Below are positions 1 through 6,197 of a stretch of DNA of 9,412 nucleotides, one piece after another. Position 1 is the first letter of the stretch; every line of letters starts with the position of its first letter. The DNA comes from Alphaproteobacteria bacterium (lineage in GTDB: Bacteria > Pseudomonadota > Alphaproteobacteria > Kiloniellales > J153). A program made the translations under genes and the position numbers. The DNA lies in contig RFLL01000405.1 of assembly GCA_003693905.1 (NCBI GenBank), positions 1 through 9,412 on the forward strand. The letters run 5' to 3'. The notes under the pieces are model-generated. The model was given only the letters and a program-made list of their open reading frames with translations, ran no database searches and was not told the origin of the DNA.

Positions 1-569
1 ATCGGGGGCGTGGTTGCCTGCATGGTGCGGATCTGCACCGGTGAGGTATGGGTGCGCAACACCCGCCGCGCGTCATCGGCCTCGCCGGGCAGATAGAAGG
101 TGTCGTGTTCCTGACGGGCGGGATGTTCGGGCGGGATGTTGAGAGCGCCGAAGTTGTGGAAATCGTCCTCGATATCCGGTCCTTCGGCGACCGAGAATCC
201 CATTTCGCCGAAGATCGCGATCAGTTCCTCGATGGTGCGGCTGATCGGATGGACGTGTCCGATCCGGTCCGGACGCGGTGGCAGAGTGACATCGAGACAT
301 TCCGCCGCCAGGCGCGCTTCCAGCGCCGCTTCGGCCAGTTCCGCCTTGCGCGCCTCGATCGCCCCGGTCAGCACCTCCTTGAGCCGGTTGAGGGCCTGTC
401 CGGTCTGCCGGCGTGCCTCGGGCTCAAGGTCACCCAGCGTCTTCATGAGCCGGGTGATGCGCCCCTTCTTGCCGAGTGCGCGCACCCGCACGTTTTCGAG
501 CGCGGCCAGATCGCCGGCGGCGGCGACCTCGTCCAGCAGGCTGCGTTGCAGATGGTCCAGATCTTCCAT
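1..569 (-). CDS. pheS: Phenylalanyl-tRNA synthetase alpha subunit, N-terminal part (3' end off the left edge)
   Basis: This is the first 189 residues of the alpha chain of the cytoplasmic alpha2-beta2 phenylalanyl-tRNA synthetase, which charges tRNA-Phe. The start MEDLDHLQRSLLDEV at base 569 fits bacterial PheS N-termini. Residues 1-90 form the tRNA-binding coiled-coil arm (GKKGRIT at 33-39 and a charged helix at about 61-90). The class II catalytic domain begins near residue 100 with HPISRTIEEL, continues with the conserved stretch PDIEDDFHNFGALNIP (131-146) and HDTFYL (155-160), and reaches the motif-2 region LRTHTSPVQIRTM (171-183). The reading frame is still open at base 3, so the rest of the catalytic domain, and presumably pheT, lie outside the window. 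It follows rplT on the same strand after 102 bases. I see no strong Shine-Dalgarno sequence before the ATG. Family identity is secure. Confidence 0.96.
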   Translation of the reverse strand, partial: MEDLDHLQRSLLDEVAAAGDLAALENVRVRALGKKGRITRLMKTLGDLEPEARRQTGQALNRLKEVLTGAIEARKAELAEAALEARLAAECLDVTLPPRPDRIGHVHPISRTIEELIAIFGEMGFSVAEGPDIEDDFHNFGALNIPPEHPARQEHDTFYLPGEADDARRVLRTHTSPVQIRTMQATTPP

Positions 570-630
570 GCGGGCAAAGCGGGGAAACGGGCGAACCGGA
601 AAACCGGCGGGTCGAGTGCCAGAACCGGCC

Positions 631-656
631 CCGACGCGCCCCTGCGGGCGCGTCGG
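631..656 (-). other. Perfect 11-bp hairpin in the rplT-pheS gap
   Basis: Arms CCGACGCGCCC (631-641) and GGGCGCGTCGG (646-656) pair perfectly around a 4-base loop, 15 bases past the rplT stop. On the minus strand the hairpin is followed by a G/C-rich stretch rather than a T run, so it does not fit a classical intrinsic terminator. It may be a partial terminator, an RNA-processing or stability element that separates ribosomal-protein from synthetase expression, or an attenuator. There is no ATG in the minus-strand gap, so a Phe-rich leader peptide of the E. coli pheM type is absent. Confidence 0.6.
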
Positions 657-671
657 AGACGCAAATGCGAG

Positions 672-1043
672 CTACGAGCGGCTGGCCTCGGCCAGCGCGC
701 CGTGGGCCTTTTCGGCCAGCGCCTTGAAGGCCGCCGGTTCCCGCACTGCCAGATCGGCCAGGACCTTGCGGTCGGTTTCGATCCCGGCGCGTTTGATGCC
801 GTTCATGAACTGGGAATAGGTCAGGCCGTTTTCGCGTGCGCCGGCGTTAATGCGCTGGATCCACAGGGCGCGGAAGTTGCGCTTGCGCACCCGGCGGTCG
901 CGATAGGCGTATTGCAGCCCCTTTTCCATCCGCTCGACGGCGGCGCGGAACACGTTCTTGCTGCGACCGCGGTAGCCCTTGGCCTGTTTGATGACCTTCT
1001 TGTGACGGGCGCGCGCAGTCACGCCCCGTTTGACACGAGCCAT
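672..1043 (-). CDS. rplT: 50S ribosomal protein L20
   Basis: L20 binds 23S rRNA early in large-subunit assembly and, in bacteria where it has been studied, represses its own rpmI-rplT message. The product is 123 residues, slightly longer than the usual 117-120. It starts [20 protein letters not shown] and shows the conserved signatures [15 protein letters not shown] (21-35), [20 protein letters not shown] and [26 protein letters not shown]. The basic N-terminal half is the RNA-binding extension and the C-terminal half is the globular domain. The ATG at 1043 has a strong GAGGAG at 1051-1056, 7 bases upstream. That site overlaps the rpmI stop codon and the gap is only 11 bases, so translation is probably coupled to rpmI. 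Confidence 0.98.
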   Translation of the reverse strand: MARVKRGVTARARHKKVIKQAKGYRGRSKNVFRAAVERMEKGLQYAYRDRRVRKRNFRALWIQRINAGARENGLTYSQFMNGIKRAGIETDRKVLADLAVREPAAFKALAEKAHGALAEASRS

Positions 1044-1050
1044 GTCCCGT

Positions 1051-1056
1051 CTCCTC
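1051..1056 (-). promoter_or_regulatory. Ribosome binding site of rplT, overlapping the rpmI stop
   Basis: Minus-strand GAGGAG lies 7 bases before the rplT ATG and shares two bases with the rpmI TGA (1055-1057). A ribosome terminating on rpmI would sit on this site, which favours translational coupling of L35 and L20. Confidence 0.7.
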
Positions 1057-1255
1057 AGGCGTAAGGCAGGAAGTGGCGGGTGACGATCCTGGCGTCCGGC
1101 TTTGACAGAATCGCCGTGCCGCGCGCCTGGCGCTTCATCTTCTTCGGCCGCTTGCGCAGGCCGTGGCGCTTGTTGGCCACGTTGTGGCGTACCTTGCCGG
1201 TGGCGGTCAGGCGGAATCGCTTCTTGGCGCCGCTTTTGGTCTTGAGCTTGGGCAT
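1055..1255 (-). CDS. rpmI: 50S ribosomal protein L35
   Basis: This small basic protein of the large ribosomal subunit is 66 residues long, the family's normal size. It begins [20 protein letters not shown] and ends TRHFLPYA; the central [18 protein letters not shown] is typical. I chose the ATG at 1255 because the conserved MPKLKTKS start falls exactly there and AGAGGA (1264-1269) lies 8 bases upstream. A longer open frame reaching 1291 adds only an unconserved 12-residue stretch. It is co-transcribed with rplT 11 bases downstream and preceded by a promoter-like sequence and structured leader in the gap after infC. Confidence 0.97.
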   Translation of the reverse strand: MPKLKTKSGAKKRFRLTATGKVRHNVANKRHGLRKRPKKMKRQARGTAILSKPDARIVTRHFLPYA

Positions 1256-1289
1256 TTGGCTGGTCCTCTTCGCTGGAATCCAAGCACGC

Positions 1290-1330
1290 ACGAACGGCTG
1301 GGCATGCCCTTGTTCAGCCGCGCCGTTCGT
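1290..1330 (-). promoter_or_regulatory. Candidate structured mRNA leader of rpmI-rplT (alternative stems)
   Basis: Bases 1290-1298 (ACGAACGGC on the plus strand) and 1322-1330 (GCCGTTCGT) are perfect 9-base inverted repeats. Inside lies an alternative 6-bp stem, CGGCTG (1295-1300) with CAGCCG (1315-1320), which cannot form together with the outer one. A further perfect palindrome GGGCATGCCC occupies 1300-1309. The element sits just after the likely transcription start near 1338 and ends about 35 bases before the rpmI ATG, with no T run. Control by L20 binding in the rpmI leader is known in E. coli and Firmicutes. That this element does the same is inference. Confidence 0.45.
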
Positions 1331-1344
1331 CTGGGAAGGCGCCG

Positions 1345-1373
1345 TTTATAGCCGCCCGGCGGACCCGACGCAA
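1345..1373 (-). promoter_or_regulatory. Sigma-70-type promoter for rpmI-rplT
   Basis: On the minus strand TTGCGT (1373-1368) and TATAAA (1350-1345) are separated by exactly 17 bases. TATAAA is an A/T island in very G/C-rich surroundings. Predicted transcription would start near 1338, giving an untranslated leader of about 83 bases before the rpmI ATG. The remaining part of the 179-base infC-rpmI gap, 1374-1434, is G/C-rich and shows nothing I can name. Confidence 0.55.
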
Positions 1374-1434
1374 GGCGGACGGGATGTCCGGCACGGGCAC
1401 GATGGGCTCGGGCCGGGGCGGGTCCGGGACGGAA

Positions 1435-1971
1435 TCAACGCGGGGCCAGAATCATGATCATCTGGCGGCCTTCTAGCTTCGGGAACTGCTCCACCTTGGC
1501 CAGGTCCTCGACCTGGTCGCGGACCCGGTCGAGCACCTTGAGGCCGAGATCCTGGTGGGCCATCTCACGACCGCGAAAGCGCAGCGTGACCTTGACCTTG
1601 TCGCCGTCGCGCAGAAACCGCTGGATGGCCCGCATCTTCACGTCATAATCGTGCTGGTCGATGTTGGGCCGCATCTTGATTTCCTTGACGTCGATGACCT
1701 TCTGCTTCTTGCGCGCTTCGGCCCGTTTCTTCTGGTCTTCGTACTTGAAGCGGCCATAATCGAGGATCTTGCACACCGGCGGCGTGGTGTGGGGCGAAAC
1801 CTCGACCAGGTCGAGCCCGGCGGCTTCGGCCCGTTCCAGGGCCTCCGCGACGGGCACGATGCCCACGTTCTCTCCATTCTCGTCGATGAGCCGGACTTCG
1901 GCGGCAAGAATCTGTCGGTTGACGCGCGGTCCCTCGCGGGACGGCGTTATGTCGAACGGCGGTCGAGCTAT
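1435..1971 (-). CDS. infC: Translation initiation factor IF3, probable ATA start
   Basis: IF3 binds the 30S subunit, keeps it apart from 50S and checks the start codon and initiator tRNA. Starting at the ATA at 1971, the product is 178 residues (family usual about 170-180): [17 protein letters not shown], then the N-terminal domain (about 15-85, with [27 protein letters not shown]), a lysine-rich linker (RKKQK) and the C-terminal domain (about 95-178, with [28 protein letters not shown] and [12 protein letters not shown]). No ATG, GTG or TTG precedes the conserved region until a TTG at 2055, which would add 28 unconserved residues and overlap thrS. AGGGAG lies 8 bases before the ATA. In this family AUU, AUC or AUA starts let IF3 repress its own translation. 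The gene lies 59 bases downstream of the thrS stop. Confidence 0.96.
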   Translation of the reverse strand: MARPPFDITPSREGPRVNRQILAAEVRLIDENGENVGIVPVAEALERAEAAGLDLVEVSPHTTPPVCKILDYGRFKYEDQKKRAEARKKQKVIDVKEIKMRPNIDQHDYDVKMRAIQRFLRDGDKVKVTLRFRGREMAHQDLGLKVLDRVRDQVEDLAKVEQFPKLEGRQMIMILAPR

Positions 1972-1979
1972 GGGTGGAT

Positions 1980-1985
1980 CTCCCT
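1980..1985 (-). promoter_or_regulatory. Shine-Dalgarno sequence that supports the ATA start of infC
   Basis: Minus-strand AGGGAG ends 8 bases before the ATA at 1971-1969. It is the only good ribosome binding site between the thrS stop and the first conserved IF3 residues, and it decides the start in favour of ATA over the TTG at 2055. Confidence 0.65.
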
Positions 1986-2030
1986 CTGTGTCTGTTCCGA
2001 TCTGAACGGTGTCGGCCGAATGCCCCCGGT

Positions 2031-4001
2031 TTATCCGGACCTTTCCGATCCGCAATCCACCGAACGCTCCCCGGGCTCCGGTCCGAACCCGGCCGGCGGA
2101 ACGGCTTCATCCCTGACTCTAGTGACTGCTTCGTCGAGCGCAAGGATCTCCTGACGGCTGCCGCCCAGGCGGCGCAGGGCGACGGTGTGCTGCTCGGCCT
2201 CGCGGCGCCCGACGACGGCGATGATTGGTACCTTGGCGAGGCTGTGTTCGCGAATCTTGTAGGTGATCTTCTCGTTTCGCAGGTCGCTCTCGCAGCGCAA
2301 TCCGGCGGCGTTCATCCGCGCAGCGACCTCGCGGGCATAGGGCTCGGCGTCCGAGGTGATGGTCGCCACCACCACCTGCACCGGTGCCAGCCACAACGGA
2401 AAGCGCCCGGCGTACTGTTCGATCAGAATCGCGATGAACCGCTCGAACGAGCCGAGGATGGCCCGGTGTAGCATGACCGGACGATGCTTGGCCCCGTCCT
2501 CGCCAACGTACCAGGCGTCGAGGCGCTCGGGCAGGACGAAATCGACCTGGAAGGTGCCGCACTGCCAGTCGCGGCCGATGGCATCGCGCAGGACGAATTC
2601 CAGTTTCGGCCCGTAGAAGGCCCCTTCGCCGGGATTGAGGGTGTAATCGAGACCGGCTTCGCGCACGGCTTCGGTCAGGGCGCGTTCGGCCTTGTCCCAG
2701 GTCTCGTCGCTGCCGGCGCGCGTTGGCGGCCGGTCGGCGAAACGCACCACCACGTCGTCGAAGCCGAGATCGCGATAGACGCTCTGTAGCAGGCGGCAGA
2801 ATGCCACCGTTTCGGCGTTGATCTGATCCTCGGTGCAGAAGATGTGGGCGTCGTCCTGGGTGAAGGCGCGCACGCGCATCAGGCCGTGCAGCGCCCCCGA
2901 CGGCTCGTTGCGATGGCAGGCGCCGAATTCGGCCATGCGGATCGGCAGATCGCGGTAGCTGGTGATGCCCTGCTTGTAGATCTGCACATGGCCGGGACAG
3001 TTCATCGGTTTGATGGCCAGAACCCGGTCATGGTCGGCCTCGGCGGTGAACATGTGTTCGCGGAACTTTTCCCAGTGCCCCGAGGCTTCCCACAGGGCCC
3101 GGTCGATGAGTTGCGGCGTCTTGACCTCGACATAGCCGGCGTCTTCGAGGCGCGCGCGCATGTACGATTCGAGAATGCGGTAAAGCGTCCAGCCCTTGGG
3201 GTGCCAGAACACCGATCCGGCCGCTTCTTCCTGCTGATGGAACAGCCCCATCTCGCGGCCGAGGCGGCGGTGGTCGCGCTTTTCCGCCTCCTCCAGCATG
3301 TGGAGATAGTCCTTGAGCTGCTTCTCGCTCGCCCAGCAGGTACCGGTGATGCGCTGAAGCTGCTCGTTGCGCGGATCGCCGCGCCAGTAGGCGCCGGAGA
3401 CCTTGAGCAGCTTGAAGGCATGGCCGAGCCTGCCGGTCGAAGGCAGATGCGGCCCCCGGCACAGGTCGAGCCAGTCACCCTGACGATAGATCGTGATTTC
3501 TTCGTCGGGGGGCAGCGTCTCGATGTGCTCGGCCTTGTACTTCTCGCCGATGTCACGGAAATAGGCGATCGCGCGCTCACGGTCCCACACCTCGCGCACG
3601 ATGTCCTCGTCGCGGTCGACGATCTCATGCATGCGCTGCTCGATGCGCACCAGATCGTCGGGCGTGAACGGCTGCTGGCGGGCGAAATCGTAATAGAACC
3701 CGGTTTCGGTCGCCGGTCCGAAGGTGACCTGAGTGTCGGGATACAGCTCCTGCACCGCTTCGGCCAGAACGTGGGCGCAATCGTGACGCAGCAGTTCCAG
3801 CGCATCGGGGTGGTTGCGGGTGACGATTTCGACACGAGCGTCGGATTCGATTACGGTGGCCAGGTCCCTGACCACCCCGTCGACCTTGATCGCCAGGGCA
3901 TCCTTGGCCAGGCGCGGCCCGATCGCCGCGGCGACGTCGCGGCCGGTGACCGGCCCGTCGAACTCACGCACGCTTCCGTCGGGCAGCGTGATGGCGATCA
4001 T
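2031..4001 (-). CDS. thrS: Threonyl-tRNA synthetase
   Basis: This class II synthetase charges tRNA-Thr and edits mis-made Ser-tRNA-Thr. The product is 656 residues (E. coli: 642). In order: TGS domain (1-62, from MIAITLPDG); editing domain with the HDCAH motif (H73, H77) and LCRGPHLPS (C181, H185); catalytic core from about 245 with the zinc ligands C335 (MNCPGH), H386 and H512, motif 2 [23 protein letters not shown] (364-386) and motif 3 [13 protein letters not shown] (517-529); and an anticodon-binding domain from about 540. All expected catalytic and zinc residues are present, so it should be active in both charging and editing. The last 20 or so residues ([22 protein letters not shown]) look like a lineage-specific tail. 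ATG 4001 fits the conserved N-terminus. The Shine-Dalgarno sequence is weak. A GTG 48 bases upstream is unlikely because it adds unconserved residues. It heads the infC-rpmI-rplT-pheS cluster. Confidence 0.98.
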   Translation of the reverse strand: MIAITLPDGSVREFDGPVTGRDVAAAIGPRLAKDALAIKVDGVVRDLATVIESDARVEIVTRNHPDALELLRHDCAHVLAEAVQELYPDTQVTFGPATETGFYYDFARQQPFTPDDLVRIEQRMHEIVDRDEDIVREVWDRERAIAYFRDIGEKYKAEHIETLPPDEEITIYRQGDWLDLCRGPHLPSTGRLGHAFKLLKVSGAYWRGDPRNEQLQRITGTCWASEKQLKDYLHMLEEAEKRDHRRLGREMGLFHQQEEAAGSVFWHPKGWTLYRILESYMRARLEDAGYVEVKTPQLIDRALWEASGHWEKFREHMFTAEADHDRVLAIKPMNCPGHVQIYKQGITSYRDLPIRMAEFGACHRNEPSGALHGLMRVRAFTQDDAHIFCTEDQINAETVAFCRLLQSVYRDLGFDDVVVRFADRPPTRAGSDETWDKAERALTEAVREAGLDYTLNPGEGAFYGPKLEFVLRDAIGRDWQCGTFQVDFVLPERLDAWYVGEDGAKHRPVMLHRAILGSFERFIAILIEQYAGRFPLWLAPVQVVVATITSDAEPYAREVAARMNAAGLRCESDLRNEKITYKIREHSLAKVPIIAVVGRREAEQHTVALRRLGGSRQEILALDEAVTRVRDEAVPPAGFGPEPGERSVDCGSERSG

Positions 4002-4024
4002 GCTGTAATCTGTCCAATAGTGCG

Positions 4025-4045
4025 AAAAATTGGGCGAAAGCGCCC
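4025..4045 (-). terminator. Possible intrinsic terminator after the glycosyltransferase gene
   Basis: On the minus strand GGGCG, a 4-base loop and CGCCC (4045-4032) form a 5-bp G/C stem followed by AATTTTT (4031-4025). It lies about 60 bases past the glycosyltransferase stop and just before thrS. The stem is short, so efficiency may be low. An outer 6-base repeat, AGTGCG/CGCACT (4019-4024 and 4045-4050), could form a competing structure. The hairpin overlaps the predicted thrS start of transcription. Confidence 0.4.
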
Positions 4046-4047
4046 GC

Positions 4048-4075
4048 ACTGTAGAAGGAAAGCGACCGCTGTCAA
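4048..4075 (-). promoter_or_regulatory. Sigma-70-type promoter for thrS
   Basis: On the minus strand a perfect TTGACA (4075-4070) is followed after 16 bases by TACAGT (4053-4048), which matches TATAAT at 4 of 6 positions. Predicted transcription starts near 4041, giving a leader of only about 40 bases before the thrS ATG. It lies in the 105-base gap between the glycosyltransferase stop and thrS. Confidence 0.5.
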
Positions 4076-4106
4076 GGACCGCCGGCGCTCCACGGCGATG
4101 CCGGGG

Positions 4107-5366
4107 CTACGATTCCGCCGCGGCCGAGCCGCTCGACGGTGGCCGCTGCGTCCTCGGGCATGGTGTCGTTTCAACCGCCGCGGAACGCAGGATTTCGCGG
4201 TAGAGGGCAAGTGTTGCCGCACACATCTGATCCTTCGAGAAGTGCCGGCGCACGTGGGTGAGCGCCGTCTTGGCCAGTCGTTCGCGTGTGCGCGAATCGA
4301 GACTGAGCGCCCGCTGCAATGCCGCGGCCAGGGCGGTGGCATCGCCGGGGGGAAACAGGAACGCCGTGCGATCTTCCAGGACCTGCTCGCGCACGCCGCC
4401 ATGGTCGGCGGCGACCACCGGGCAGCCCATGGCCTGCGCTTCGCTGACGACGCGGCCGAAGGATTCCGGATGGGTCGAGGCACACACCACCACGTCGGCC
4501 AGCTTGTAGGCCGCCGGCATGTCGTTGCAGTCGCCGGGCAGGAAGACCCGGCTGCCGAGATCGTAGCGCGCGATCAGCCGTTCGAGTTCGCCCCGGTAGG
4601 CGGCCCGTCCGTCATCCGATCCGACCATCAGGCACAGGAAATCCGCGTCCTGAAGCTGGCGCAGCGCCTCGATCAGCAGCGTATGACCTTTGAGGCGGGT
4701 CAGACGCCCGGGCAGAAGGATAGTGCGCACGCCGTCCGGCAGACGCCAGCGCCGGGCCAGTTGGATCACCCGCTCGGCGCTGACCTTTTCCGGGTCGAAA
4801 CGGTCAAGGTCGACGCCGCGGCGGATGACGCGGATGCGCTGCGGATCGACCTTATAGTTGTCGCGGATGTGGCGGGCGATGAACTCGGAATTGGCGATCA
4901 CCGCCGTGCCGCTGACCATGATCGCGTTGTAACGGCGGCGGAACTCGTTGCCGAGGCGATAGGCGCCGTGGAAGGTGGTCACGAACTGGCACCCGGTGCG
5001 TCGTGCCGCGGCCGCGGAACTCCACGCCGGCGCGCGCGAGCGGGCATGGACGATGTCGACGCCATGATCCTCGATCACCCGCACCAGACGGGCCACGTTG
5101 CGATACATCACGATCGGATTTTTCGAGGCCAGCGGCAGGCGTATGTGGATCACCCCGGCGCGCGTCAGTTCGCGCTCCATCGGCCCGCCCTGCGAGGCGA
5201 CCAGCGCCGTACCGCCTTCGCGCGCCAGGGCCGTGGCGATATCGACCGCGCTGCGTTCGGCCCCACCCGCGACCAGCCGCGGCACGACTTGAAGAACCAC
5301 GGGGCGGCCGCCTTTCGCCGCCACCGGGCCGGTGCTAGGGTTTGCCACTTGGGTCAACGTGCGCAT
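4107..5366 (-). CDS. Glycosyltransferase, GT4 family (GT-B fold)
   Basis: A retaining sugar transferase of the RfaG/PimB-like GT4 group, 419 residues, probably cytoplasmic or at the inner face of the membrane. The N-terminal acceptor domain shows VVLQVVPRLVAGGAERSAVDIA (23-44), with the glycine loop seen in this family, and HARSRAPAWSS (107-117). The C-terminal nucleotide-sugar domain (Glycos_transf_1) has LLPGRLTRLKGH (R221, K226), the E-x7-E motif ESFGRVVSE (E301, E309) and GCPVVAADHGGVREQV (314-329). I see no signal peptide or membrane span. The last 25 or so residues are low-complexity. Donor and acceptor cannot be read from sequence; lipopolysaccharide, capsule or glycolipid assembly are the usual roles. 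No other polysaccharide genes are nearby. The ATG at 5366 lacks a clear ribosome site and lies only 17 bases from the divergent hydrolase start. A GTG at codon 7 is an alternative start. Confidence 0.92.
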   Translation of the reverse strand: MRTLTQVANPSTGPVAAKGGRPVVLQVVPRLVAGGAERSAVDIATALAREGGTALVASQGGPMERELTRAGVIHIRLPLASKNPIVMYRNVARLVRVIEDHGVDIVHARSRAPAWSSAAAARRTGCQFVTTFHGAYRLGNEFRRRYNAIMVSGTAVIANSEFIARHIRDNYKVDPQRIRVIRRGVDLDRFDPEKVSAERVIQLARRWRLPDGVRTILLPGRLTRLKGHTLLIEALRQLQDADFLCLMVGSDDGRAAYRGELERLIARYDLGSRVFLPGDCNDMPAAYKLADVVVCASTHPESFGRVVSEAQAMGCPVVAADHGGVREQVLEDRTAFLFPPGDATALAAALQRALSLDSRTRERLAKTALTHVRRHFSKDQMCAATLALYREILRSAAVETTPCPRTQRPPSSGSAAAES

Positions 5367-5368
5367 CG

Positions 5369-5374
5369 AAGGGG
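5369..5374 (+). promoter_or_regulatory. Ribosome binding site of the alpha/beta hydrolase
   Basis: AAGGGG ends 9 bases before the ATG at 5384. It decides that start over upstream in-frame codons that would overlap the first codons of the divergent glycosyltransferase. Confidence 0.55.
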
Positions 5375-5383
5375 ATCGGCCTC

Positions 5384-6196
5384 ATGACGGTACGGACACG
5401 GGGAACGCAAGTGCCGTGCGAACCGGCGAAACTGCCGCGGCCCGACGGATCTTTCATCGCGTACCACAAGACCCCGGCCAGCAAAAGCATGTCCGGACGT
5501 CCCGGTATCATCTTTCTGGGCGGTTTCGCCTCCGACATGACCGGCAGCAAGGCGACGGCGCTGGAACGATTCGCGCGTGACAGCGGCCACGGCTTCGTGC
5601 GCTTCGACTATCTCGGGCACGGTGCTTCGTCGGGTCGCTTCGAGGACGGCACCATCGGCCGCTGGTCCGAGGATGCCATTGTGGTGCTCGACGAACTGAC
5701 CGAAGGGCCGCAGATTCTCGTCGGCTCGTCGATGGGCGGCTGGCTGATGCTGCTGGTGGCACTGGCACGCCCGGCGCGCGTGGCCGGGCTGGTCGGCATT
5801 GCGGCGGCCCCCGATTTCACCGAAACCCTGATGTGGCAGACCTTCCCGCCGGAGATACGCGAAACGATCGAACGCGACGGCGTCTATTACCAGCCCTCGA
5901 GCTACGAGGGAGAAGCCCCCTATCCGATCACCAAGCGCCTGATCATCGACGGGCGGCGGCATCTGCTGATGGACCGGCCAATCCCGATCACGTGCCCGGT
6001 GCGCCTCATCCACGGCACCGCCGATGCCGACGTGCCTCATACCCTGTCGCTCGCGCTGATGGAGCGGCTGGAAGCCGGGGACGTCGAAGTCACCCTGGTC
6101 AAGGGCGGCGACCATCGCCTGTCCGGACCGGCCGATCTGGATCGTCTGACCCGCACCGTCGCGGCACTTGCGGCACAGCTTTCCGGCGAGCGTTGA
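5384..6196 (+). CDS. Alpha/beta hydrolase resembling ABHD10 (acyl-protein thioesterase-like)
   Basis: A 270-residue serine hydrolase without signal peptide or membrane span, so probably cytoplasmic. The triad is visible: nucleophile S116 in GSSMGG (114-119), acid D214 in HGTADADVP (210-218) and H244 in GGDHRLS (241-247). The oxyanion-side stretch FLGGFASDM is at 44-52. Stretches such as SGHGFVRFDYLGHGASSG (67-84), EGPQILVGSSMGGWLML (107-123) and CPVRLIHG (204-211) closely resemble human ABHD10 as I remember it. ABHD10 is a mitochondrial enzyme reported to remove S-acyl groups from proteins and to cleave acyl glucuronides. That this bacterial protein has the same substrates is inference; a general esterase or thioesterase is possible. 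The start at 5384 has AAGGGG 9 bases upstream. It diverges from the glycosyltransferase and its stop is 1 base from that of the convergent SDR gene. Confidence 0.9.
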   Translation: MTVRTRGTQVPCEPAKLPRPDGSFIAYHKTPASKSMSGRPGIIFLGGFASDMTGSKATALERFARDSGHGFVRFDYLGHGASSGRFEDGTIGRWSEDAIVVLDELTEGPQILVGSSMGGWLMLLVALARPARVAGLVGIAAAPDFTETLMWQTFPPEIRETIERDGVYYQPSSYEGEAPYPITKRLIIDGRRHLLMDRPIPITCPVRLIHGTADADVPHTLSLALMERLEAGDVEVTLVKGGDHRLSGPADLDRLTRTVAALAAQLSGER

Positions 6197-6197
6197 A

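Noticed and set aside
597..608. Short palindrome CCGGAAAACCGG upstream of pheS
   Set aside because: A 4-bp stem is expected by chance in such G/C-rich sequence and no further signal supports it.
48..1064. 338-codon open frame on the plus strand over pheS and rplT
   Set aside because: It is antisense to two conserved genes and the gap between them, with no recognisable motif.
1374..1434. Search for an intrinsic terminator directly after infC
   Set aside because: The stretch is G/C-rich but I see no clear stem with a T run, so infC may read through into rpmI.
2844..5387. 847-codon open frame on the plus strand, antisense to thrS and the glycosyltransferase gene
   Set aside because: Both genes below it have full family motifs on the minus strand. 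The plus-strand translation has no recognisable domain and spans two unrelated genes. Long antisense frames are common in G/C-rich DNA because stop codons are rare.
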